Source: Adiantum capillus-veneris
Lineage: Eukaryota; Streptophyta; Polypodiopsida; Polypodiales; Pteridaceae
Assembly: GCA_014529385.2 (NCBI GenBank)
Contig: CM043968.1
Location: forward strand, 29,857,013-29,921,012
DNA length: 64,000 bases
Reading direction: 5' to 3'
Shown: piece by piece, positions 45,333 to 56,543 of the stretch
Layout of the letters: every line of letters starts with the position of its first letter
How positions within the stretch are numbered: position 1 is the stretch's first letter
Made by a program: the position numbers and the translations under genes
Notes under the pieces: model-generated
What the model was told of the DNA's origin: nothing
What the model saw: only the letters and a program-made list of their open reading frames with translations
Database searches by the model: none

Positions 45333-48300
45333 ATGAGTAGCGACGAGGATGTGGGACCGTCCAACCGAAACACCTATCTCTCAACGAGGGTCTTATGTCC
45401 TTGTAATCAATGCAAGCATGCTGTGCGACGGACAAGACGTGTTTCTTTGCAGCACGTTCGTGAATTTGGCGAGTTCGATCCATCTATTATAGATCAAGTT
45501 GTTGCCAATTATAACTCGTCGGACTCTAACGCTGGCCAACAAGCAGCAATCTTGCAACCCAATAGACGTATTCGCAGGCGCTTTGGTCAAGCAGCATATG
45601 TGAGGCCACAAGATGTAGCCTCTGACAGCTCGGGGGATGATCATGCAGAGCACATTCCCAACGAGGCAATGTTTGAGCCCGAGATTGATGAAATGATCGA
45701 GACGATCATGGATTCAGAAAGGCTTATCTATGATGATATGAAAAGTGAAGCCGATACATCATTGTATAATGGAGCACGTATGTCTAGATTGAAAGCACTC
45801 CTAGTTCTTCTCAACATGCAGGCAAAGTTTGGATGGAGTGACACTAGCGTCACAGCGCTTTTCAGGTGATCTATTACAATTAGTTTACTTTAATAGAACT
45901 CATGGTGTATAATGATCTGATAGATTTTTACACGACTGTATCATATTTTTATGTTGTGTAGATTGCTGAAAGAGCACATTCTACCAGCTGACAATGTGAT
46001 GCCAGATTCCCGAGATGAAGCAAGAAAGATTTTGCGAAACTTGGGGATGGATTACAATTCTATCCACGCTTGTCCTAATGACTGCATTCTTTTCAGAGGG
46101 GAATACACAGACATGGAGAAGTGTCCGAAATGTGATTCCGAAAGATATCGAGTAGATCTCCACGGGACAAAAATTCCACAAAAGGTTTTGCGACATTTTC
46201 CTTTGCTTCCTCGCATCAAGCATTTCTTCGAATGTAAGTCCATGGCCGCCCTAGCATCATGGCATGAGGAGAATAAATCTTCGGATGGTGTGCTACGAAT
46301 TCCTGCAGATTGCGCAGCCTGGAAACATATAGATGGAACATGGTCGGATTTTGCCAGGGAAGCTCGAAATTTGCGCTTAGGCCTGGCTATGGATGGCGTA
46401 AATCCATTTGGTCAAAGATCAACATCTTACAGTGTATGGCCCGTTGTCATCGTCAACTACAACATTCCCCCGTGGTTGACTACGAAGAAGGGGCACCTAT
46501 GGCTAAGCTTGATTGTGCCAGGGCGATATAAAGTGGGGAATATGGATGTGTATCTTCGTCCACTATTGGAAGAGCTACAACAATTGTGGATTGGCATAGA
46601 GGTGGTGGATATGAGCCGACACACAGGACGACGGAATGCTTTGATCAGAGGTATTCTAATGTGGACCATGCATGACTATCCCGGGCTAACAGAATGCTCA
46701 GGTGATCTATTGACACTCCTCTCTCAGACACTGTAAATCTGGTTTTTCCCCATAGTTGATCTATTATCATGTGTATACATGCAGGGCTTCAAACAAGCGG
46801 ATACAGAGCATGTGTCACATGTGGACCTAGACTGAATGCACGTAGGGCACCCTCACTGAAGAAGCAAATCTACGAAGGTCATCAAGCGTATCTTCCGGAG
46901 AATCATGTGTTACGCGACGGCTTTTTGGGAAGAGAGCCACCAAGGATGTCTGCACAAGCATGGTTAGAGCAGAAGGAGATGTGCGATGACGGATTGCCTC
47001 CAGGGATGAAGAGACTATCTCTATGGTACGAGTTACCATACTGGCCTCGACTCGTGATCAATCACTTGCTCGATCCAATGCACATATTCAAGAATGTGGG
47101 TAATCTACTATGGGACCATTTGACCGGCAAGAAAGATACTTTGGGAGCCAGAGTTGACCTTAGAAATGTGGATCGTATGGAGCAATATTGGCCGCAAACA
47201 GCGTCTGATGGATCGATAAAACTTCCTAAAGCACCATGGATTTTCACAGGAGCCCAAGAACGCAAAGTAAAAGAGGCCATTCGATCTTTGCGGACCCCCA
47301 CTGGCGTAATGCACTCGCTCCGAACGTGTTTTACTAAAGAAGGAAAGCTTACCGGTTTGAAGTCACACGATTGGCATAAAATGTGTCAGGTACGTTCATA
47401 GTGGACTTTAATATCATTGCATAAAATGTGGACTTTAATATCATTGCTGCACATACTTTACAGTTTATTTTACCGGTTGCCATTGAGGGATGTTTGTCTC
47501 TCGACATCCGTAACACAATCTACAAACTTGCAAAGCTGGTGCAATGGATCTCACAAAAGGAGATCGACGTAGACTCCATACCATTCGCCAAACTAAATGC
47601 TGCGGAGCTTGTGTGCATGTTTGAGAAACATTTTCCTACTACAATGCTAACCATTCAGGTGCATCTTCTTATTCACATAGTTGATGAGGTGGAAATAGCT
47701 GGCACAGTTCATTCCAGATGGATGTTCTTCTTAGAGCGTTTCATGAAAACGCTTAAGGGATATGTGCGTCAAAAGGCACGTCCGGAGGGTAGCATGGCAG
47801 AAGGTTGGTTGGTATCAGAGTCCCTAGTGTACATTGGAGAGTGGCTAGACGGATTTGATAAATCCCGGGACACGCTATGGCGAACCATAGATGATGAGCG
47901 CATATCTGGGATTGTCATGTGCAATCTCGGTGTTGAGAAGAAGATGACGGAAGATCTAGAGGCTAAAATCAACCGATTTTGCATGCTTCACAATCCAGTG
48001 ATGCAAAAGTGGATTTCACAATATGAGGATGCAAAGCAAGAGCGACAAAGGGCACGAATCGAGTGGAGACGGGGAAGACGACCACCGATGCACTATCCAG
48101 CGGTTCTGGAGAGCCTACCAACCTTCATGAGCTTAAGATGGTTGCACAACCAATTGAAAAGCGCACAACAATGCGGTGACGAAGTGACTGAAGAAGAGTG
48201 GGAGTACTCTCGGGGTTGCGCGACCAAGGTAAGTTTGCAATGTACGACTAGCAAGTGACTTTATTTATAAACGTTTGAACGGCCACTCATAATCTTTGTT

Positions 48301-49061
48301 CGTTGTAGTATAAGTCATACACAGCAGCATGGTGTAAAGGTCGACATTTTAGGGTGGAACGAATCGACAAAAAGCGTTTTACTCAAGATTGTGGAATCAT
48401 GGCAAAATTTGAACAGTCTAGTCGACGACGTTCCTCTGATGCAGATCCCGTGGTGGCGGAACTCACTTACTTCGGCACGCTGCAAGAGATTTTGAGGATC
48501 GATTACAGAGGATTTTTTGTCGACTTGTTCGACGTGCAATGGTTCAAGATAATCATGGAGGGTCGAAACGCTACTGTGCGTAGAGGAGAGTCTGGTTTTC
48601 TTGAGGTGGATTCTACTAAGAAATGGACTGACCTAAGAGACACTTTCGTACTACCCGAGCATTGTGAACAAGTAAGTATATAAATAGTTAACATCCCCCT
48701 TTTACAAGTTATGTGCTTGAAAGCTCTCATGTAAGTTATGTGGCTTTGGCAGGTAGTATTTCATCCTACAAAGTCTACATCAAACTGGTGGTACGTCATA
48801 GAGTTAGCCCCTCGTAGTGCAAGGACGTATGAAGGCTACCATGTGCCAATCACAACGACATCAATGGAGGAGATCAGAGAAGATGCTCAATCAGAAGCCG
48901 CTGCGGTGGTGCCAGACGAGCATCAAGATGCTACTGCTCTATATGGGGTGCATGCAGAGGAGCTACAAAATGAAACAGAGGATATGTGTTTAAACGGAGA
49001 GCTCTATATAGATATCGGAAGTTATGCTGAGTTATGCGAGGATGAGAGAGAGATCTCTTAA
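45333..49061 (+). CDS. CACTA transposase, TNP2 type, six exons, apparently intact
   Basis: Exons 45333-45865, 45962-46701, 46785-47389, 47464-48228, 48309-48671 and 48753-49061 join in phase at GT-AG borders into about 1104 codons without a stop. The protein should cut and join the element ends. Visible parts, in order: a CPCNQCKH transposase-associated motif near residue 30; a Cys cluster (CPNDC...CPKC); the tnp2 core starting near residue 320 (LAMDGVNPFG, YSVWPVVIVNYNIPPWL, GNMDVYLRPLLEELQQLW); GLKSHDWHKMCQ leading into a DUF4218-type region (exon 4: FILPVAIEG, RWMFFLERFMKTLKGYVRQK, ARPEGSMAEGW); and a DUF4216-type region in exons 5-6 (YFGTLQEILRIDY, WWYVIELAPR). The start at 45333 is the first ATG of the conserved frame; a short upstream exon is possible. 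Exon borders are inferred from splice signals and family similarity. Confidence 0.88.
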
Positions 49062-49333
49062 AGCCACAAATATTGTATTTGAACAATTTTGCTCCGTGCT
49101 GTAAAAGCTCTAGCTCTCTAAGTAGCTTCCATGGTGTGTAACGCTCTTTTCTACTCGCGCTCACATCTTTTGATTGAAAATTCTGAGTTTTCGACTTGCC
49201 TCTTCTACCACTCGATTCATTGCGTCATTGTATTTATATGCGTCATTACGTCATTGTATTTAATGGTCTTTGCGTCATTGTCTACTCTATTCATTCAGTA
49301 TTAAGTTTAAATATTCGTGTGTTTAATGCAGGT

Positions 49334-50647
49334 ATGGATGATGAGGAGTTTCTTTCTTCTTTGTCACCGCAGCAGAGACAGTGGTACGTGGAGCGTCATC
49401 GCTCTGGCGCATCATCGCGCGTTCCTACACCATCCGCATCTCCCTCTCTTTCGGAGCATTCGGCGCGCTCCGAAGCTTCGGCGTCGACGAGACGAGCGTC
49501 ACACTCTTCTAAACACCGGCGCTCTAGTGGTGGCGGTGGCGGTTGTTGTGGGGATTCCGCCACCGATGCCTCCACACCGCCTCGTGTTCGACGAGGCTCT
49601 TTACCCTCCCCTTCTTTGCCCGCCCCCACACCAGCCACAGCATCGCCGTCTACGCCAGGTTTTGCACGGCTGACTGTTCCTAGAAGCTACACACCTCTAC
49701 CTACTCCGCCAGGAGCCACCCCACTCGACACTCCTCGCTTCGGGGCCCAGACGCCGGTGGAGACACCTGACGTCCGTACCCCCATCGACACGCCGCTAGA
49801 GACCCCTGCCGGGACACCCAGGTTCACGCGTCACCGGCCAGAGGGCTTGCCTTACTCCGTCGACATCAGCGGCGGCATCATCATGGATGATGACGGCAAG
49901 AAGGTGATCTCGCGCATGCGTGGTCTTTGCTCTCAGCTGTTTAGACACTATATACTAAACAAATGGAGTGAAGTACCAAGTGATTTAAAAAACAGAGTCA
50001 TCAGCATACTTCATGATGAGTTTCCCGTTCCAACACGGGATCAGCGCTTCAATGAAGACCTGATGAAGATTCGAATGCGCGAATACTGCAAACACAAGCG
50101 TTCCGAAGTGCAAAAAGCAATCAAGAATGGGTGGAATAGGCCAGATTGGCTGGCCAAAGAAGATTGGAAGAATGCGAAGAAAGCAGCGCGCGAGAATCCC
50201 GACAAGTGGAAGCAACAAAAGGATGCAGCCAGAGCGCGAGTAGAGGCAGGGAGCTCGCACCACTTGGGGAGCGGTGGATGGGCATCATTTGAGGCCGATT
50301 TTGTAAGTCTTTTCACATTGCTCTTTATGCATGTTCGATAGTTTAGGGTTTATGAGTTTTTTAGTTCTAACATAATGAAATCTTTGTATGTTTTGACAGT
50401 GGTCGATGACAGGACGTGATCCCACACCGTACGAGCGCGAGTACGCAGGCAGGAAGGGCTTAAACGCCCTGATGGACATTCTCAGTTCTCGCAGCGGCAT
50501 GGTTAGTATTAGGGTTTACTCTTTTTTATTTTTTGTATTGTTTTATAAATGTCGTTATATGTTTATACTTACTGAAAACTGTCTTATTGTCTTTTTTTGC
50601 AGAATCCGACAGATACGCCGCTTGGACGCGATGAGACGTCTGATTAG
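49334..50647 (+). CDS. Second CACTA protein, Ptta/En/Spm (Transposase_24) type, three exons
   Basis: Exons 49334-50299, 50400-50501 and 50603-50647 join in phase 0 at GT-AG borders into about 370 codons. The N-terminal half is Ser/Pro/Thr-rich and looks disordered (SVSPTPSS-like tracts, ETPDVRTPIDTPLETPAGTP). The C-terminal half carries the plant transposase_24-type region (SQLFRHYILNKWSEVPSDLK, MKIRMREYCKHKRSEVQKAI, NPDKWKQQKDAARARVEAGS) and WSMTGRDPTPYEREYAGRKG, ending NPTDTPLGRDETSD. In En/Spm the equivalent protein binds subterminal motifs and brings the ends together; that role is inferred by position and family. The ATG at 49334 follows AATGCAGGT; a 5' exon could add residues. It lies 270 bp after the transposase stop, same strand. 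Confidence 0.8.
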
Positions 50648-51010
50648 ACGACGTCAGTTTAGCCGTATTTAGATAGCATTAGTTTAGGGTTTCTCATAGC
50701 TTATGTATCATGAGACGGATTTTATACGTCTTTTTGAACCATGTATATTATTACATTTGTCACCGCAATTCCTTTTGCCAATCAATTCTTTATGCCTATG
50801 ATGTTGTACAATTGTCATTATTACATTTGCCAATCAATTCAGTTTGTCTATGATGTGTACAATTGTCAATTTTGCAAACAATGCGTCTTGTGGGTGACTA
50901 TTTTGGGTCTATTATTTACCTTTGCACTTTTTTTAAAAAGTGAATCAAGTACAATATGGTTGATGGGTGGCAGGCATTCAATGCCCTGCCACCAAAAAAA
51001 TATTCTCTCA

Positions 51011-51306
51011 GGCGTCGCTATATGCGTCGCTATTTATGGCTCTGTAGCGTCGCTATATGCGTCGCTATACTCTTCTGTGAGAGCGTCGCTATAAGCGTCG
51101 CTATAAGCGTCGCTATAGGCGTCGCTATAGACGTCGCTATATAGCGACGTCTATAGCGACGCCTATAGCGACGCCTATAGCGACGCATATAGCGACGCTC
51201 TCGTAGCGACGCTTTTAGCGACGCTTATAGCGACGCCGGGGGTTATAAAAACCCAGTGTATTTCCGTCGCTAAGAGCGTCACAAGAGTACATAACCTCTT
51301 GTAGTG
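51011..51306. repeat. 3' subterminal array and terminal repeat of the CACTA element
   Basis: About ten GCGTCGCTATA units in one direction (51012-51140) meet about nine TATAGCGACGC units in the other (51141-51235). The 12-bp units are head to tail within each arm, and the arms are perfect complements for roughly 40 bp around the centre at 51140/51141 (GACGTCGCTAT|ATAGCGACGTC). A further pair lies at 51266-51280, then CCTCTTGTAGTG closes the element. Confidence 0.9.
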
Positions 51307-51309
51307 TAT

Positions 51310-54300
51310 TGTGAAGCTCTTTCGGGTCTTACATTGTTTGAGTTAGATTTGCTAGCAGTGTATTTGAGACAAATTTCTGTGTGATAGAAGCGAAGATTTA
51401 CCTATGATATAAGCTGATAATGTGAAAACAAAGATTGGATAGAATAATTGAAACTAGGATGAGTAGTGGATATTAGACAAATAGCCTCATTATGGTGGTG
51501 TATGTAGAGAACACTAAGGGGACATTTCTAAATATGATGATTTACCTACACAACCGTCAATAAGGAGCTCAAAGACCAAAGAGGTAAGTGCAAAATTAGG
51601 GCACAGTCAATGGAGTATGTGAGTAACGACACAGATATATGATGGTTAATTAGGACATATTCAAACACGTTAAAATGAAGCACATAATACAAAAGGGGTT
51701 GGCATCAAAGTCATGCTTAGGAATAGGTATCCTACACTAAAAGGTAGCTATTCACAAAGGAGTAATAAAAGTAACATGAGACAAGTCATACAGAAGCTAG
51801 ATTAAGCAAGATGCAGTAATAACTGCAATACTATAACATGGAAGACAACTACAAAGTTCAAAGTCCATGAGAGTACATCATTGAAAAGGGATAATTTATA
51901 ACATGTTGTTGCTTGTTGTCAGTAGGGAATTGCTCGCATAGCTATATGAGAATTCTAATAAAAATGGCAAGATTGTTAAGATAAACATGTATTAAAACGT
52001 GGTTATCACGGGGTGTTCGGTACGTGTTGAGTGTTACTACATAAAAATAATTATGTTTATTGGCTGTAGGTGGGTGTCATATGAAATGCGTGGGGCTTCT
52101 ACTTATGTGGGCTATGCGCATTGGGTGCCATAACATGATAATCCTGAGTGGGATTTGATTTACAAAGACAATTTAGATCCTCGTAGTGCAGCTTTTTGAG
52201 GCGAAACATTTACAGGTATGGGTGTGTTTAAAGTGTGATGTGATTACATATATGGCGTGGGCATGATGGCAAATTACAAGCATACTAATTTGAGACAAAC
52301 AAAATAAAGGAGCCGGTAAGAGTTTATTTATCCCTTGTAAGTTAGATGTTTATGTAACCAAACTAAATTAGTATTGTGACCAATTTTGTGTTGTTTAACT
52401 AGATAAGAGGGGAAGGAGTGGGGAGTTGCAATTGCAGAGTATGAATATCAAGTTAGTTGTGACAAGTGGTCATGATTTTGGGGGGGGGGAAGGAGACAAT
52501 TTTTTTGAGAAGAAACATGACTCAAAATAAACAATTTAAAAGATGCTAGTGTTTGGTTAAAATAAGGACACATTTTTTTTTTAAAAGCGATATGCTCGGT
52601 GTGTTGAAAACAAATAACAAAAATAAATGCGAGGAGGCTACCAACTATTTACATAGGTTGGTTTGACACAAGTTTGGATTCACCGTAAATGCGGTGGGGA
52701 TCAGCTTCCCAATTGTATCCGGCGGCGAGGGGGATCATTGCCTTCCGTCCGGGTTGGGTGTTTTGAGGGTTGTGTGAGAGCTAAGGAACGTATTCCACGC
52801 GAGAGAAATAGGGTTTGTGATTAACCATACCATTGGTTAGACAAGGTGAGGTTGGTGGGAGGAACATGTTCACGGTCATGAATTTCAGCTTTCTCTTTGG
52901 TGAGGTGATCGGAGTAGTACAGGGAGTGGTAATCCTAGTTGGTTTCGAGAAAAATGTCCCGAAAGTCGAAGGTCATGCGAGGTTTATGGAATGTGTCATA
53001 CATAATGACATTGTGATGGGGATTATGACCGAGTAGTGTGCCCAAAACCAAGTGCAAGAGATCAGGTAGCACATATCAAAAAGTAAAGCAGACATTATTT
53101 TTGATCATGTGGTCCTACACGCGAAACATTGTGATAGGAAATCATCCCCAAGCTTGGTTCAAGAGTAGTACCTTACGTGCGTGGGTGGTTTCGACAGAAG
53201 GTGAATGCAAAAGATCGTAGGCATTAGTGTAAAGTATGTTGTGAGGGAGGTGATTTCGCTAGTGAAAATCTTTCCATGAGCCCACGGGATGTTGCCTGGG
53301 CGGGGGATGTCAAAATATGGAACACCGTGTAATTTGGGTTGTCCTTCGACGTACTCATGCTATGCGCGTAGGGTATTGGGGAAAAGATAGTCGGTGATGG
53401 TGCGACCGTCAAAAAACGTGCAGACAACTTGATTGCCCCAGCAAATTTTGATGCCAATCGCTTATTTCTTCAAGATTGAGGTTTGGATTTCCTATAGTGC
53501 TGTGGGATCCCTTGCGGTGTGTTGTCATGGCAATTGGAGAGGGTACGTGAAGCGACGAGAGTGGCAACTGCTTAGTGGTGGTACGGAGCGGTTGTTGTCG
53601 TAGGTCTAGGGAACGCCATCAGTATGAGTGTGGTGAGAAGAGTAGTCTCACAAGAAAGAGGGCATGACATGCTGCAATGATAGATCATAAGTGAGAGTAC
53701 AAAGGTGATGTGTCTCTTGCAAGGGTATGGGCGAGTGATGACTAAAAGCGAAGGTGGTGGGTTGAAAAAGTAGAAGAGCCCTGCATAATGGTGTACATGA
53801 GCATGCCAGGCTACATGAAGTAGAGAAAGATATCTAAAAGAGGGCACCACTGCATGGTTGGGTGATGAATTTGTGGCCATTGAATTTGGTGGTTGGAATC
53901 CAATGGTGTCGAAGGGTGGGTAGGTGATGGTGAGCGTCTACGAGTTGTGCAATGACGGGGTCAATTGGTTGGCATGGACGCTTGCTATGGGAAAGGTGAA
54001 AGGTGGGTGTGGTTTGCGTGTAGTATGCACTTTGTGGTGATAAGATGTGTTTGACATTATGACCTACTGAGCGATCAACGGCTTGGGACAGGTGGGGGGT
54101 GTGGTGGTTGTTGAGACTGCGCAATGTAATGTCGGCAATGGCTCAATAGGTTATTTTTTGTGTGTGGCACTTTGCATGCCAAAGCTAACGGTGAGGCAAC
54201 TAGGGGAGGGTGGGTGGCTACCATCCAAACCTAAAGTGGGCGGCACTAATTGCATGCCAAAGGGGGGGGTGAGACAGTTGGGGAGATGTGGGGGCACACT

Positions 54301-54600
54301 ATCCAACACTTCATGCCGGTGGTGGTTGAGCCCCAGTTGACGAGGCACGCACTGACGACTCTATAAATTTTTCCCTTGTTGTCGTTGTCACTATCATTGC
54401 TGCTATGACTGCCCCTACTTTGTGATGATGATGCTTGGACCGCCATGAGATCCTCCCCTGTGGAAGCTGTATTTGGCAAAATTTGGAGGTGGTTGCTGAA
54501 GTTGGGTGGCACCTGCATACCGATTGCACATCCCCACACCGTTTGTGATTTGCCTTGCAATCATGCACCACCTTTTGTGGAGTCTTCTTCCATTGTGTTC
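51310..54600. other. Non-coding or strongly decayed sequence
   Basis: It continues the host sequence interrupted by the CACTA element. The stretch 52.6-54.6 kb is GC-richer with many short frames on both strands (for example 53880-53572 and 54560-54246, minus), none with a domain I recognise. It may be a decayed transposon. Confidence 0.45.
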
Positions 54601-54623
54601 TTTAATTAAAATAGAATGTTATT

Positions 54624-55420
54624 ATGGCTTTTAGTGATTCTCACAAAATTAACTTGAGGGTCGTTCCCACTAAGCTGATATATGGTAGATTAGTCAATCG
54701 AGTTCCTTGTCAACAGGAGGTCACATATAAATCTTTGAGGTCTTTTATATTTGTTTTCGGGGTCAAAATTAACCTTCCTTCTACTCCTTTTATAATTTCT
54801 CTACTTATTTTCCCAATTACTCCCGTAATGAAGCCTTCTCCTAATCTCCTCCCCTTTACTTCTTCACTCGGACACTCCCCAAGGTCTCTTTGGTTTATTC
54901 CTACAACAATCTACCTTAAATTCTTCTTCTACTTCTCCTTCTCTTTGGAGGTTAACTAGGTTTTGATGATCTTGGACGTTGAGGCACTCCTTTTCTCGTT
55001 GCATTGTCCAAGTTTTACCCCTATCATAACAAACTAGAGCCTCGAATTAATTTATCAGACTGTTACAATATATCCTGCTGCATAAACTCAATTCTAAGTA
55101 TATTGTTCAAAATAATTTTCCTCATCATGATTTGATAAGGTATGATACTTAATTACGTTGGGGTCTTAAAGGTTTACAAGAATCATGCTCACTAACAAGG
55201 AATAAAACAAAAAAATATTAGATGCAAAAAAATATTGTGTAATTATACTTAACATTTGATTATCCAAATCTTTAATATTTGAAGCGTAACTTGGGCTCTA
55301 ATACCATTGCTACAAATGGGAGTGCGGAGAGCCCTGCAAAATACCGAGAATTGTACAATACAAACCATAAAACGATAAATATGTATACGTGGCACATCCA
55401 CAAGCATGTTATTGAAGCTA
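54624..55420. other. No recognised gene; possible minus-strand primer-binding site
   Basis: A 111-codon frame at 54624-54959 has no known domain. At 55285-55303 the minus strand reads CAATGGTATTAGAGCCCAAG, one change away from the initiator-tRNA primer site TGGTATCAGAGCCC, so an old LTR element may begin here. No coding remnant supports it. Confidence 0.3.
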
Positions 55421-55426
55421 TACGTG

Positions 55427-55427
<1 letters not shown>

Positions 55428-55508
<81 letters not shown>
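55428..55508. repeat. (CA)n microsatellite
   Basis: About 40 uninterrupted CA units; frames across it (poly Thr-His or Cys-Val) are artefacts. Confidence 0.95.
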
Positions 55509-55511
<3 letters not shown>

Positions 55512-55941
55512 AGTATGTGCATGCGCACCTCCTAGAGTGGAGTTCTATGCCGGCACGATGAGAGATAAGAGAGGAGAGGAGAGAAGAATAACACAAAAAC
55601 TGGGTGCAATCTCCCCCCGTGCAAGAGTGACCATTTCCCACTTGCACATATTTACTTTATAGATTTCTTGAATGTTCAAAGTGAGTACAAACTGGCCGGC
55701 CGGTCATAAATGGCCAAAGCTCATAAAAGAGCACTTGAGTAATAAAATGTACATAATATACATATCGATTCGCATAGGCCTAGACCGGTCAAGCCTTTTC
55801 CACATGTTAGCTACAATAAATAGTAAAATATCAATTTGATAGCACTGCCAATGTTAGAGCTAGAGGGATATGATGAGGTAGATGTCAAACCTTTAAAACG
55901 CATAGTGAGAGATAACCCATGAATCAATCCGGAGTTTATTG

Positions 55942-56133
55942 TGAAGGAGTACGAGCAGAAGTGCGACGCGAGAGAGAGTGCGAGAAGAAGAGCACGACGA
56001 TATGGTGAACTCGCTCTACTGTAATGTGTAGAGCATAGTGAGTTCTTATTAGGTTTTTACAAAAGAATATGTGTACATACCTGGCGGCCCGCCCACTTAC
56101 CTGGGCGACCACATTGGGCTTTATACCCCAACA
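55942..56133 (-). repeat. 3' LTR of the Copia element
   Basis: 192 bp, TG...CA. It matches 61312-61503 with about two differences (CAGAAG/CGGAAG and CTGTAA/CTATAA). It lies next to TATTG on its left. Confidence 0.95.
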
Positions 56134-56170
56134 ACCTCCCACTTAAAGTCCAATGTGGTACTTTAAGTGT
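56134..56170 (-). promoter_or_regulatory. Purine tract and hairpin before the Copia 3' LTR
   Basis: The minus strand reads AAGTGGGAGGT just before the LTR start TGTTGGGG, a polypurine tract for plus-strand priming. CACTTAAAGT (56140-56149) and ACTTTAAGTG (56160-56169) form a 10-bp inverted repeat around CCAATGTGGT, which reappears inverted inside the LTR (ACCACATTGG, 56108-56117). Confidence 0.7.
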
Positions 56171-56222
56171 GAGAGAAGCTACTATACAAGCTAATATACA
56201 AGAGATGTAGAGAAGTGATGTA

Positions 56223-56543
56223 CTACCCTACACCTAACTGCTTGCGAAAATGCGCAAAGCTCTCTGAGGGAAGTCCTTTTGTAAGTAGATCAGCAGGATT
56301 TTCTGTGGTGTGAACTTTGACAAGATGAAGTTGCTTATCCTCGAGCATTTCCCTGATGAAATGATACTTCACATCCACATGCTTTGTCTTTGAGTGATAA
56401 ATTGGATTGCGAGCCAATTGTATAGCACTTTGACTATCACAATATAACACAGGCATCTCTTCTTTGATTCCCAAATCTGCTACTAGTCGATTAAGCCAAA
56501 TTGATTCTTTGCATGCCTCTGATGCTGCAACATATTCAGCCTA
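56223..56543 (-). pseudogene. Copia RNase H C-terminal part
   Basis: A frame from 56474 to 56223 (PVLYCDSQSAIQLARNPIYH, KTKHVDVKYHFIREML, ENPADLLTKGLPSESFAHFR) is the end of the RNase H domain. It is the same frame as the RT part but is separated by TAG at 56541-56543, in a position where relatives carry a Glu codon (context TQST-x-AEY). The stretch 56475-56540 is the linking sequence AEYVAASEACKESIW. Confidence 0.9.

Larger units (their letters stand above)
43563..51306 (+). mobile_element. Complete CACTA (En/Spm-type) DNA transposon, 7.74 kb
   Basis: The ends are CACTACAAGAGG at 43563-43574 and its exact reverse complement CCTCTTGTAGTG at 51295-51306. Both ends are flanked by TAT (43560-43562 and 51307-51309), the 3-bp target duplication expected of this superfamily. 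Inside lie subterminal repeat arrays at both ends, a six-exon transposase gene and a three-exon second gene, both without stops. The element keeps every part an autonomous copy needs, as far as sequence shows. AG, CA and CT microsatellites fill much of the 43.8-45.3 kb leader. Confidence 0.92.

Noticed and set aside
53572-54571. Several 75-105 codon frames on both strands
   Set aside because: No recognisable domain, mutual overlap, and composition of decayed non-coding DNA.
55249-55662. Frames rich in Thr-His or Cys-Val
   Set aside because: Produced by the (CA)n microsatellite; no start context or domain.
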